Origin: Ctenosaura bakeri
Lineage: Eukaryota; Chordata; Lepidosauria; Squamata; Iguanidae
Assembly: GCA_948474755.1 (NCBI GenBank)
Contig: CAOLHI010000490.1
Location: 372,001 to 436,000, forward strand
Direction: 5' to 3'
Length of the DNA: 64,000 nucleotides
Part shown: positions 41,001-54,600 of the stretch, in pieces
Layout: each line of letters opens with the position of its first letter
Position numbering within the stretch: position 1 is the stretch's first letter
The notes under the pieces: generated by a model
Database searches by the model: none
Told to the model about the DNA's origin: nothing
The model's input: the letters and a program-made list of their open reading frames with translations, nothing else
Made by a program: the position numbers and the translations under genes

Positions 41001-42592
41001 CAAGCCAGTGGATATTCAATGCAGGTCTGAAAACCACCCTGACCTCAGCCTTGAGCAAGTTGGGCAGGTTGTCGAGTGTGATGTCAACTTTGGACTGGTG
41101 TGCAAGAATGCCGATCAAACTGGGAAAACCAAGGAGTGCCAAAACTTTGCAATACGGGTATTGTGTTGCGAAGAAAACCCAGAGTGTCCGACTCCTCCGG
41201 TCCCAACCGCTACTACTAGCAAGCCAATTCCAACAGCCACCACAACTCTCAGTCCCACAACACCTAAGCCAGTGACAACCACAACAGCTGAAAGCACCAC
41301 AACTCCTGCTACCACCACAATTCCTGAAACCACCACGACTGCCACAAGTGCGAAAGCTACCACCACCAAACCTACCAGAGAGCGCACAACCTCTTTACCC
41401 CTTACTACTTCTTTGCCATCAAAGACTCCGCCTGTCCCAACCACTACCACCCCCATCACTACCACTACCAGCACCACAAAACCAACCACTCCTGTTCCAA
41501 CCTCCATCACAGTACTCAGTACTACTTCTATAACTACCGAAGTGCCAACGCCAACCTCTTTGGGAAGCAGTACAACTCATTGTCTCTGCCAAATTGGAAA
41601 AGAAACTTACCATCCTGGTGTGTATTCATATTTTTATATTCCAGATTTTTATAGATAATATTATAATTTCAACTTTTCACATTTTTCAAGTCATCTCCCA
41701 TTATTTCATATTCATTTTTGTACCTTTTCAGACTAAGGATAGGAGGAAATCTTTGTACAATTAATTCCCAAATTGTTATTGAATATTCATGGCAATGGGT
41801 TCAGTTGGCTTTGCTCACATATATGCTGAATACATCAAAAAGTACACTGTTAACAATGTTGGTGTGTTTTATCTTATTTTATTTTATTTTTACTTTTTCT
41901 TTGTAGGTGACACTATTTACAACAAAACAGACAGTGATGGCTGCATTTTTTATGCTGTTTGTGGCCAAAAATGTTCTGTTGAAAGGTCTAAAGGACCATG
42001 CCCATTAACAACACCCAAGCCAACTCCCACTGTTGTGGTCACAACTCCTGCTACCACCACAGTTATCACAACTCCACTGATTGGCTGCCCTGATGCCACT
42101 CCATACAGGGGGGTAAGAACTGCTTCTTATTTGGCTTTGAAATAACATTTTTCTAGGGTTAAGTCGCAGAGCATAGGTTGTGATGCCATAATCACTTGCT
42201 AGAGCAGGCTTTTTCAGTTTCTGTTTTCCTAATGGGAAGGGGTGTGGATGATGGTGCTATTATTTACTGTAAAAGAACAATGTGGGAAAACTGTGTAAGT
42301 CTCCCACACCATTATGAATAAGCAGTCCTAAGTTTGAATATTATAGTAATTATAAATTAAATGAATTTTTCAGGCTGCTTGCAAAGTAAGCAGTATAGTT
42401 ATCTTATGCCAGTATTGCAGGGGATATTGTTTAGCTTTTAACAGAATTTCTCTCTTTGCTAAATCTGGGAAAAATCACACCCATATCAGTTCTCTCCCTC
42501 TTCTTTCCATTAGTAACTGCCAGAGCTTTCAGCTTTTAAAAGTTTTTCCTAAGTTCTCCTCCAACAACAGGACTTCTCAGTCTTTGGATTCT

Positions 42593-42629
<37 letters not shown>

Positions 42630-45600
42630 CTCTATCTGTCTCACTTTATGAAATCTTCCCCCCCCCATAACCTGTGGATTCTCTTGAATATGTAGAGACT
42701 CCTACGTCATCCTTTGATACCTCTGTTTTAGGATGAACATTGCTTTATATGTATCTACAGCAAGCAGGCTGACAAACAGACACACAGTTGGCCCAGTCCA
42801 ACAGCTGTTTTAGAAATACTATTTCTTGATGCAGTGTTTTCACCTTGAGAGACAATTCTATTTCTGAGCTATAAATCACATCAGTGTTTGATTGACTCTT
42901 TAGGTCCCCCTTCTATTAAATAAACAGTTGTCCCCTTCCTGAAAAATGTTGATGTTTTAAATGGAAATGCATCCTTGAAAGTGAACAAATGAGACATCTA
43001 TTGCTGTACAGCCTTATCTGAGTTTAAATGAGGCAGGGAAAGCGTACTGCACAAACAAAAAGGCCACATTCACCACTGGTTAAAAACAGAAGTAGTTTGA
43101 ATATTTTGAAAGTCTAGCAAGGAGGGGTATTGGGTGAGTCCCCCAGTGCCTTGTGTTTGTATACCTCTTTTAGAAGATGTAGGAATGAGAACAGTGCAGT
43201 GTTGATTGAGCATAAAAGATGCCCGTGTTGAGACTCCATGGTCAAAGGTCTGAAGGTATTCGGATAGTGGCATTCACAAGCATTGTGTACTGAGTTCATT
43301 CTACATGTAGTTGAATCAGCAGAGATAGTTAGAGTATACGTAGCAAGGAAAAGTTAATTGAAATTAATTTGTATTAATCTCCTGAAACTTCTGTTCTTTA
43401 AAATATTATCTTCTTCCAATCTTAATACTGCTTATTCACACTATATTCTTTCAATATTTGATGCATATTCACCAAATAGTATCTGCATGACAGCTATCAT
43501 GTATTATAAAAATGTAAATGCGGTTTAGTACTTATTAGTAATGAGCAGAAAGGATTTTATTCAAGAATCTATTGACCAAAAAAAAAAAAAATTGACAAAA
43601 ACATAAGAGAGATAAAGCATGCCTTGGTAAACATACTTTTGGGGGTAACTGAGAAAGAACAGCAACAGTATTAAGGAGTGTATGTTATAGATAATATGTA
43701 ATGATTTTTAGTGGTGGTATTCAATGGGTGACATTCCAATGGGATACAATATCTGATACTATATGAAAGAAGGAATGCAGCGGGGGCTTTTGATAAAATT
43801 CTAAAGCCATTATACTTGAATTTTGAGTGAATATACACAGTGTATTAAATTCAAAGTTTTTCATTAAAATTCAAATGTGAGGGAACTTAGAATATTTGGA
43901 AATATTTGAGTCAACCCATCACCAAACATCTAATAGAACACTGCAACAGGGATAGAAGGATAAATATGCCTTGTACCTCACAGTTGGGTTGCTTTTAACT
44001 GCTAGTTATTTATACATCATATAGGCTGAAAGCTTTCCTGATTAGGGTCTATGTCTGATTAAGCTGTTATGCAGAAAAAATAGATGCCAGGAAATTTTTG
44101 ATTGCTTAAGTAGTTTATAAAATGTATGGCATAACTGAGCAGAAACAAAAAAGCCAAGTGCCCTTTGTTAGGAAAAACAAATATGAAACTCATTCTTCCA
44201 TATAGTTATAATATATGTTTATCATATTTCAATGAAACTAAGAATGTGCATAATCCCTAGCCATGCCAGTCTGGATGATTCAGTGGTAATCCATCTTTCT
44301 TTCCTCAGGTGGGTGAGACATGGACATCAAACTGCACCAAATATACTTGTGAAGGAAACAACAAAATTGCTATAAGCCATGTCAAATGTCCCAAAGTACA
44401 GGATATTGTATGTGAAAATGGATACCCCCCTGTGAAAGTCTTCAGTGAAGATGGCTGTTGTTATCATTATGAATGTGAATGTAAGTCAATATTAACTATA
44501 AAAATATCATTCAAAAATGAATATTAACTATGAAAATATTGCTCAAAAATGCCATATCTGTTTTTTGGTTTTTCATAGTGCAAAAGCTCTGAGGGTTTTT
44601 TTTTAATTCATTATGAGAAAAACCTTAATGTCTAGCTTCAGCATTAATGGCTGGCATGTTTTATTATTTATCAGGTGTATGCAGTGGTTGGGGTGATCCT
44701 CACTACATCACATTTGACGGAACCTACTACACCTTCCTGGACAACTGTACTTACGTATTGGTGCAGCAGATCACTCCTAAATATGACCACTTTAGAGTTC
44801 TTATTGATAATTACTTCTGTGATGCAGAAGATGGACTTTCGTGTCCTCAATCTATCATTATTTACTACAAGTCTTCAAAAGTAGTCCTAACCCGCAAAGA
44901 CTTTAATGGTGTGGAAGCCAATAAGGTAAAAATTATGCAAAGTGTTGAATATTCTTCTCTTAGGTTGCAATCTGATAGTGGGGTGGGATGATGGGATCTT
45001 TGACTTTCCTGATATTTTGGGGCTATACCTCTCCTAAACCCTAATCATTGGAAAGAATTGTTATTTGTTCAAGAAAGCATTTTATATGGGAAAACAAACA
45101 AACATTGCTTTCTGTGGGGGGGGGTTTGGGGGGAGCGTTATCATCATTGCAATTAGCTCAGGCAAAATCTTGAAAAAGTCCCAAAATGTGAAAGCTATAA
45201 AAAATGCAAAAAGCTCTAATAATCCCAGCAAATGGGAGAAAAGTTTTGACATTTTTATTCATGAAAAACACAAGAATGAAGTAAGTAATGGTTTATATCC
45301 CTTCCATACTTTTGTCCCATTTCGAAGATTGTAATATGCTCTGCATGATGCTGCTTTGGAAAGTGTTCTGAAACCTCAGCTGCCTGAAAATTCTGCAGCC
45401 AGTTATAGGAAGCCTAGGAAACCCTTTCCACAGCAGCTTCACTGGCTATTGAACCATTTGGGGGCACAATTCAAAATGGTTGTTATGACTATAAAGTCAC
45501 AGAAAACTTAGGGCCATCTGTTTAAATGGCCACTTAGCTTTTCAGTCAGGATGGGGAAAATACAGGACATGGGCTACAGGTGGCCCCCTAGGATGTTTTT

Positions 45601-48600
45601 GGGCACCCAGGAAACCCACACTCAACAACATTCCCTTCCATGTCCCTTAAGGAGCATAGAGGGACAATTCCACCATGTTTTTAGAGCCACCTGGGCTTCT
45701 TTAGACCATGGGAAGGCCTTTTTTATTTCATCCAGGAGGTAAACCTGGTGTTGAATGGCCACACTTTCCTACAGGTGCTTACCCAGATTTATAGCATAGG
45801 GCTGACCTGGTTTACTTCCTGGTTTTAAAAAGTCATCCTCCAAGTCTAAAACAGCCAAGAGGGATTGAAAGGTGGCACAATTGCTAGCAGGGTGTGTGCT
45901 AAAGCCTTGATGAGAAACTTGTATAGCCCTTGGATCTCAAGTGGTTGTCCATCTGGAGTGTTCCTTCTCTCTGTTCTGAAATGATCAGGGCTGTACTTGG
46001 TGGGAAGAAAAGAGACCACTTTCTCAGTAGCTGGTTCTCATTTCCAAATGCTTTGCCAAAATAGGCCATCTTTGTTTTGTTTTTTCACTTTTATTTTTAT
46101 TTTTATTCAGATAAGTATTTCACATTTCAGCTGACTTGATCCTGAAATAATTGTTACCTGGTGGATGCCCTTCTTTCTTTCTTTTCTATGTGTTTTTAAA
46201 TGAGAGAGTTTAAATGATAACCTTTTAAATTTTTTTATTGTATATGCATTTTATTTGTAGTCATTTGAGTGAAAAGGCAGGATATCAATGTTATAAATGT
46301 AAAAGAAATGTGTGAAAGCATACACTAAATATATATATAAAGATAAGTAAATAATTTGCCTTCTTAAAAAGTATACAATTTTTTTTAAAAAAAAGTCTCA
46401 GTGATGTAAACTTAATTCCATATGCAGATCTACTTCAACAACAGGACAGTCGGTGCAGGCTTCCATGAGGATGGCATTTATATCTCCACAATTGGCATCA
46501 ACATGGTGGTTGAGATTCCTGAAATTGGAGCTACCATCACCTTCAGTGGCTTAATTTTCTCAATCAAACTTCCATACAACAAATTTGGCAACAATACTGA
46601 AGGACAGTGTGGTAAGAAATTTAGTTTAATCCCATGAGTTATTTTTTGCAACCAAGTACCAGTTTAAAACTGAGCCAGACATTACTTTTCACCATGCTAC
46701 ATGTCTGAATATAGTAATATACTTCCTCTAGAACTAAGCAGGATTGTGTCTGGTTAGTACTTTGATTGAAGGCCATGAAAGAATAGGGCTTGGAAAGACT
46801 CCTGTGTGAAACCCTAGAAAGCCACTACCTCTCTGAGTTAACAGTACTGAGAAAGATGGACCAATTATTTTACTGTGTGTAAGAGAGTTTCCTGTTTAAA
46901 AAAAATCCCTCTGGTGTCCTTCTTCCTGCTGTTTCTAAACTACAGCCATTTTAAGTCCATTTCCAGGATACTAGACATCCTGGGCATTAAGGGAAAAATT
47001 GAAAAACACAACAAAAATGATTAAATTTGATATTTGCATTAAAAGAAATAATATTTCTTCAAGCAGCTCTCATTGTCAAGACTAAAATCTTCCAGTTTTC
47101 ATTGAATTCAACACTGCATTTGATATGAATATTAATCACTGTATAGTTTGTCACGGATGTAAAACCTTTTGCCTGCTACTCTGACCAGGTACCTGCACAA
47201 ATGATAGAAAAGATGAATGCCGCTTACCAGATGGCGAGATAACTAGCTGTTCCCGGATGGCTCCCTATTGGAAAGTTCCTGATGATAAGAAAGATTACTG
47301 CCGTACACCACCTGAACCTGTACCTACAATACCTCCCATTGAGTGTCCACCCACACCTCTTTGCAAGATGATTTTGAGCGAGTAAGACAAAAACTACTTT
47401 TTCTAAGTTACTTCTTCTTGCATTACAAAAGAGAACAACAACAATGTTATCCTACGGAAGAGGAAAAGGACATTCTGTCTTTTAAAAACTAAAAATATTC
47501 ATCCTAGAGTGAGGACCTAAGTGGGACATTTTGTGTAAAATAGTCCTTAAGTACCATGAGCTTCATAGCTATACAACTTTGGGTCTTATTCTGACCCAAA
47601 CACAAGTAGACTCATGTTGCAACTATGTGCACATTCTCTTGGGGTTGAGTCCATTGGCCACAGTGGAACCGGCTTCTGAGCAAGGAAGGACTTCACTATA
47701 CAAAAATGCAGCTATATAAAAGATACTTCCATTCACAATCTGAACACTCCTATCTGTAGTGCTAAAGTACTGCAACCACAAGGTTGTGAGTTCGATCCTG
47801 CCCGGCTCCAAGGTTGACTCAGCCTTCCATCCTTCCGCAGGTTGGTAAAATGAGTACCCAGCTTGTTGGGGGCAATTAGCTAAAACACATTGTAAACCGC
47901 TTAGATAACACTCAGTTGATAAGCGGTATAGAAATAAATGCTATTGCTATATTGCTATTATAAAGGAATTTTGTCTTCGCGAAGGTGGGAATATAGCACA
48001 TCTAGCTTCCTATTTCTTCTCCTTCTCTATTTCTACTTCTTTATTAAACCCACAAACACAAAACTAGGTCCCAAACCAGAGAGTAAAAAGACTGACAGTT
48101 TAGATAATTAGATCTAAAGGATAATTAGAAATAAGAGTCCATATTCTACACTGCCTGCTTAGTTACATTTCCTGGCCTGACCTTCCTCACAACCTGCTTT
48201 ACTAGGCAGCAGCTGCTCTAAGATATAGAGGTCTGTTTTGCTGGTAGTTGGGGTACAGGAAGGAGATGTTTCCTCCCTCCTTCCTATCAGCAAGAAGCGA
48301 AGCTAAAACAAGGAACCACAACAAGGGTCCTGCTTCGGATTGTCAAGGCCTCACTTACTGGGCAGAGCAACTAGAAATGTCATCCTTTTGTGCATTCATC
48401 AGTTGCTAGCAGAATGGATTGTGGCTACTAACTGTTAAGGTGGGCTGGGGGATGCTGGCTCTTAAACTGGGTTGTGACTACTTAGGATTAGTGAATACTC
48501 AGCAGTTATGGGTTTGTAAATCTAGGTTAAATCCATAACTGCAATACAGAATGCATCCCTTAGTCTGTAAAAGCATGATTTAAGTTATAAGCCCATGAGA

Positions 48601-51600
48601 GTCTGTTTTCCTTTAGAATCTTGAATAAAGAGGACAAAGTGGGGGCTGTAGACCATACATGGTCCCCAAGGCTTTTTTTCTTCCCCAGCTCATGACCCCA
48701 CAATGGATTCTGACATCTTCTGTAACATAAGGGCAAAATAATCAAGGAAAAACGTGTGTTGCCACTCTTTGAGCCTTCTGGAACAAGTTTTAAACAAGTC
48801 AGAGGTGGAAGTCCCCAGGACACTGAATGTCCCTCAAAACTCAAAACTCAAAACCATAAATATACATTTAATCACGTTCGTTACCATTTTTTTATTTTAT
48901 TGTTATTATTGTTGTGCAGCGTGCTCTTGCTTTTAAAAAATTCCACTCACTTGGTTTAATATTTGTACTGTATCATACAAGGACACATCCCTTTCCTCAA
49001 GAAAGTGGGACTTTCTTATGTGAAGACAGAGTATGTTTTATTGCTAGAAAAAGGCTTACCTGCACATAGACAACCCCAATGCTATGCGGGAGGGGAGGTT
49101 TTTGATGCCCTTCCCAGAAGAGGCCACCTTATTCTACATCTGGTGCAGATTGCACCAGGACGTACCATGTGAAAAGGCAGGGTGACGGCCTACATAAACC
49201 TTGTTCGCTCTGCTCGTGGTCTTTTCCAAGGCCATTTCCGCACTGGGCTAGTAAAACGGTGCAGAGTGACCTCCAATGGAGGTCCTCTGTATCATAGAGT
49301 GGACTGGGGCGGACTACTTCTTGTAATTCCGTACCTTAGTCCAATTTGGAGCGAATGGAACTGGTCATGCAGCATGCTTTTTAAAAACCTCTTTTTAGAG
49401 GTTTTTAAAAAGCACAGAGTGCGTGACTCTGTGTCGCTCCGTCCCTGCGCTCTGGAGCAGATTTGCAGGCGTGCACAAGTGCGTGCCTGCAGATCTTCCG
49501 GGGGTGGGCTTTTGGCTGGCGAGCTTCTCTGATTGGTGGAGAGCCTCCACCAACCGGAAGCCACCATTTTGGATGCCGGAGCAGCGCGGAGCGATGAGCT
49601 TGCACTGCTCCTCGTCCCAACGGACTCACCCGGACACTCAGGAAATCTGGTGAGTCCTGTTTTCGCACGGCTCCTTCCCCATGTCTGGAAAGGGCCCAAA
49701 TCTGGGTTGCATTCAAATATGTCTCTCAACTCATGGAAAGTACTTTGCTCCAGCAGGAACTTCTGTGGATTGACGGGGCACTGAAGCAATCCTTCAGGCT
49801 CCCATGCCTTTTCTTCTGTTGTTCTAAAGGTCCCTCAGCAATGAGCTACAGAGTGAAATAAGAGCCTGCAAAAATAGCCTCTAGTATTTAACATTTATGG
49901 AAGCCTCAGCTGAGGCCCAATCACATTTCACATTTAAAGCCCTATGATTCCACTTTAATTACCATGACTATATCCTATGGAATCCTGAAATCTGTAGTTT
50001 GTCACAGCATTATAGCTCTCTGGATGAGAATTCTAAATATCTCACCCTAAAATGAAAATCCCAAGATTCCATAGGATCTTGGCATGAAAGTTAAAGTGGA
50101 ATCATAACACTTTAATTATGTAGTATGAAAGCATCCCTGAACTGAAGAGCCTTCTGGGATAGAGGACCACAGTTCTTTTTGATGCCCTGTCAGGCTATAC
50201 TATTTAAAAAAAAGTTAAATTAGCAAAAGCTGGTCTCTCCTCTAGCAATATGCTATATCATGAACACTCATTGCTGAGAATTTCCAGATTTCCATCTATT
50301 CTAGTCACTCCCCCACATTTTGGGTCCATTTCAAGTAGCTCAGGAATCCCACAGAAACTCTCATCAAATGAGAAGAGAACTGTTCACTTTTCCAAAAAAG
50401 TATTTTCACCTCAACTTTTTTTTTGTGGTAACATTACAGCATCTTCTCTGAATGCCATGATGTCATACCCCCTGAACCCTTCTACAAAGGTTGTCTCTTT
50501 GATTCTTGCCACATGAAAAACACCTCCATGCAGTGTTCTGGATTGGAGATATACTCTTCTCTCTGTGCTTCAAGAGGTGTCTGTGTTGACTGGAGAGCAA
50601 AGACCCATGATGAATGCCGTAAGTACCAAAGTATCAAATAAATACCATTTTTTATTTACAAATAATATAGACATTCATGATATATTCTTCATCTGTTTGG
50701 TTGGTTTTTTTAAAAAAGAATAAGAAAATTCTATCTTAGTATATGCAATTCTATCTTAGTATTTGCAATTGTATTGGGAGATACAAGCAATACAATTGTC
50801 AGCATATACTAGTGGATCACAAAGAAGAATTTCTCAAGACTAATGAACTTTTCAAGTTCATTCAGGGAAACCTTAATGTGACACATATATAAATGATATC
50901 TAGAGCTTAGGGCATTAGAAGGACTTTGCACTTTATTTGGCTATGGTGTCCTTTCATAATAATTACAGGAATGTGTCACCAGGCTTCCACATTCATCACA
51001 AGCGTATGTCATAAAAACTATGAAGGAAAGGTAGCCATCTTAGTGAAATATCCTTATCAAGGCAATCATGAAGCCACAAACATAGATAATGGCAAATTTA
51101 GCTGCAGCAATGGGTCTCTACACTTTTGGAAAATTATTATATACTGTCTGAAGCTAGGAATTTATTCTTCTCAATTTCATCTCTGCCAGCTACTAGAAAA
51201 AGTTACTTACTTTAACTTCCGCTGTTTTTATTTTATCCTTACATGGAGTCTAAAATTGTCCCCAGTGTTTGTTAATATAACCTAGTTTCTCTCTGTTTTC
51301 TACTGATAAAGTGGCTACTGACTATAGTCCAGGATGGAAGTAGTTCTGAGTTTACAGCAGGATTTAGCATTTTCAAAATATATTGGGGGTCATATTTTCC
51401 TGCCTTTTTTTTTTTTTTTCTGTGAATATGCTTAGGGGCTTGGCCAGGTGAAACCTGATATCACAAAATCACCTGATAGAGGCCTATTTGAATGATACCC
51501 TTCTTAATTCTATTACACTTCAAGACAACATGCAGATAATATAATGTCATATCATCAAGTTTTGTCTCATCCTCCTCCACCCTTCCTTTTTGGAACATCT

Positions 51601-54600
51601 TGCTTGATTTATTGATTTGGAGATCTTGAAAGTTTATGTCACTCTTTTTGGATACTATGGAGCCAACTGCAATAGAATACTGTAAACATAATCAAAATGT
51701 AAGTCCCAACATATATATTTAACAACAATACATATGTGACATCCCCAAAATTCCATGCATCCAGTGAGGTGCCAGTGCAGACCTATTGGACGACACTTCT
51801 GCCTGTACTTCTCAGTAGTATTACAACATTTGGACACAAATCTTAAAGCCCCAAATAAAGCAAATACAAATACAAAATAGAACCAAATGCAACATAGAAA
51901 TTACACTATAAAGTACTTGCCCTTTTGTTCCCTCCTAAATATGCAACTGAAAATGCTGACTTATTCAGAGTGAAACGGGTCTGCTCCTTAGCCCTAGCAA
52001 CTGCAGTTCCTCTTCAGCTCCAGCTGCAGAGCTCCCTCTTCTTCTGAACCCAAAGGAAAATACAGGCCCTTTCCACGTGATGTCACTGTCTCTTTTCTGC
52101 CACAGGATGGCAGTGGTCGGTAGGTCACGCTTCCACATGACATCACTGCTGTCCCACTGCCATTCTGTCTCGGAGCATCACACTTGTGCAGTTTTCGGAA
52201 AACAGAAAAAAATCCTTTATGCGTCTGCAATCACACAGCGCTCCCGTCACTTCTGACCATGCAGAAGTGCATTGGCGACACTTCCTTCCATAGTACAGCA
52301 ATGGAAAAAGCCTGGCTGTGCTGTGGAAGGAAGATGTGGTGCCATTGCGTTCCCTTCCGCATGGACCAAGTGGGTGTAGAGGGGAGCATTGCTGACACAC
52401 TTCCTTCTGGATCCAGGACTGCAGCGAGATGATGTGGAAGAGTATTGTCGTGCAGAAATGGCCACAGTCTCTTCCTTAGGGTTTCCCCACCCACAGGGTC
52501 AAACCAATACTCATTGTGGTTACAGTAACACCCATTTTATGTCCCCTTACTATAAAGGTATTACATTAGTATGGATAATACAAGCTTTCATAGACTTCAG
52601 CATCTGAGGCTTAAGTCTGCTGAAGTTTATGCTACCAACTTCTTTCTCTCATTTGCTGTCCAAGTTGCTATAAGATCTCTTTACACACTGACCCAGACTA
52701 ATGCAGTTATGTCTTTGCATTATAACAAGATGGGTCATTTAACACTTTTTTCCTGTCATGCTCGATTCATTGCTGCTGTTATCTTTGTTTTCTTTTCATA
52801 TTATTCCACCACCCTTTAATGTAAGAATACATTTTAATGCCTGTGCACATACAAATGAACACTTTTCCATAAAATTAATTAATCACGTGATTGCAAACAG
52901 GAGGAAAAGTGAAGGAAAGTTGTATAGAAGAGAGCTATAATTGTTAAGTGCAAAAAATATATACGTTTTTATTTTCTATTGATTCATTTGTTTTACCCTT
53001 TACAGCATACCACTGTCCTGCAGGCAAAATATATAACCCATGTGGCCCTCTCAACCCTCCCACATGTGATAAGAGGTAAGAAGATATCAGAAACAAAGTT
53101 GTTCAGAAGTAATTAACAGCCAATGTGGCATTGTGAACTGGGGAAACATGGGCAAAAGTCCATAAAGCTGTCCATAAAGCTTTTCCAGAAGTCCATAAAG
53201 CTGTCCATAAAGCTTTTCCATAAAGCTGTCTGATCTCAGGTGTCATAATCTTTCATTAGGGCCACCTTACTTCTTTCACTGGGTTATTGTGAGAGTAAAA
53301 TGGATGACTGAGCATATTTAGACTGCATGGACCACTGTATGGAAGTGAAGTGAAGATATAACTGTGTTAAGTGAATTAGAGAGTCACTATTTGAACAGTG
53401 TTAATATGGCATTTAGCATGTGTATTTATCATTCCCAGAGCCCAGTTTCTTACTTAACTCTGCCAACAGACTATGGCTGCAATTCCACACTGCCCAGAAT
53501 AGTGTGAGAGTTCTGTAGAAGGCACACCACTAGGGCTCCCCCACTCCTCACCCCCAGGACACATGGTTTTGCTGCAATAACGTTCTCCCAAACAGCCATT
53601 CCTTATCTGGGGATTGTAGAAACATCTGGCTGTACTCCATAGCCAGATGTCAGTCAATGACATCTTCCACCAGAATCCATAAAGATCTTGGAGGATGATG
53701 TCATTGGTCTAAGTCTGTCTATGGTCCATAGCCAGACACTTCTCTGATCTTCTGTGCTTGCTGCCAGCCGTGGAATGGCCATTCTGAGGGATTATTATCA
53801 CAGCAAAACTGTGAGTCTTGGGGAGGTTGGTTGTTGCAAATGGTGGAAGACACCAGCCTCCACAGTGATCAGCCTCCACAGTGACCTCCCCCAAAAAAGA
53901 GGTACACAGTCATAAAGTAGACTTACACTTGTGCTTATCACTAACAGGATGCCAGCCTATTTCTCTCCCTGTGTCTTCAGCCTTTTATTTGGTTGACAAG
54001 GCAAACTAAATGTTTATATTGCAATGGTGTTTTTGCACAGCTCTAACCTATGCTTATTTTTCTTTGTAGTGCTATTTATCATAATGGCAGTGGAATAGCT
54101 GAAGGTTGCTTCTGCCCTGAAGGAACCAAAATCTTCAACCCTTACAGGGATATCTGTGTTTCTGAATGTGGTATGTATCCTTCATTTCAGGACAGAATGG
54201 ATAGATACTCTGAGTGGCAGCTGGTGATTTCAGTGTTAGTTGGGTGGTAACTCTGCTTGAAGGGTCTGACAAGGCACTGAAACGATTTGAGGGGTAAAGT
54301 TCACCATCTTGAATAACTGAAACTAAAACTCAGAGTATATTTCCCACCTTACTGACATGGAAGGCACCAACTACCTCTGTATATTGTTAGTAACAAGCAT
54401 TTACAAAGATCAGCCAGTATACTGAATATAACAGATTCTTTGTCAGAAATGTTTTGAGTGCTTCTAAGTATATGCAGACTTTTTTTTCCTACAGGATTGA
54501 ATAACTGCACCCTTTATTTCTCCTGTCATTAAGAATCAATAAGCATGGCCCACAAAGATCCATGGTAGAGCACATTTTCCATGCAGGGACCAGGGGATCC

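Noticed and set aside
37875..41510. Several minus-strand and alternate-frame open frames over the CysD array
   Set aside because: They recur with the same period as the CysD duplication and mirror the real frame; shadows of the giant exon.
45110..45140. G-quadruplex near 45115
   Set aside because: Only two long G runs are visible rather than four spaced ones; no further support.
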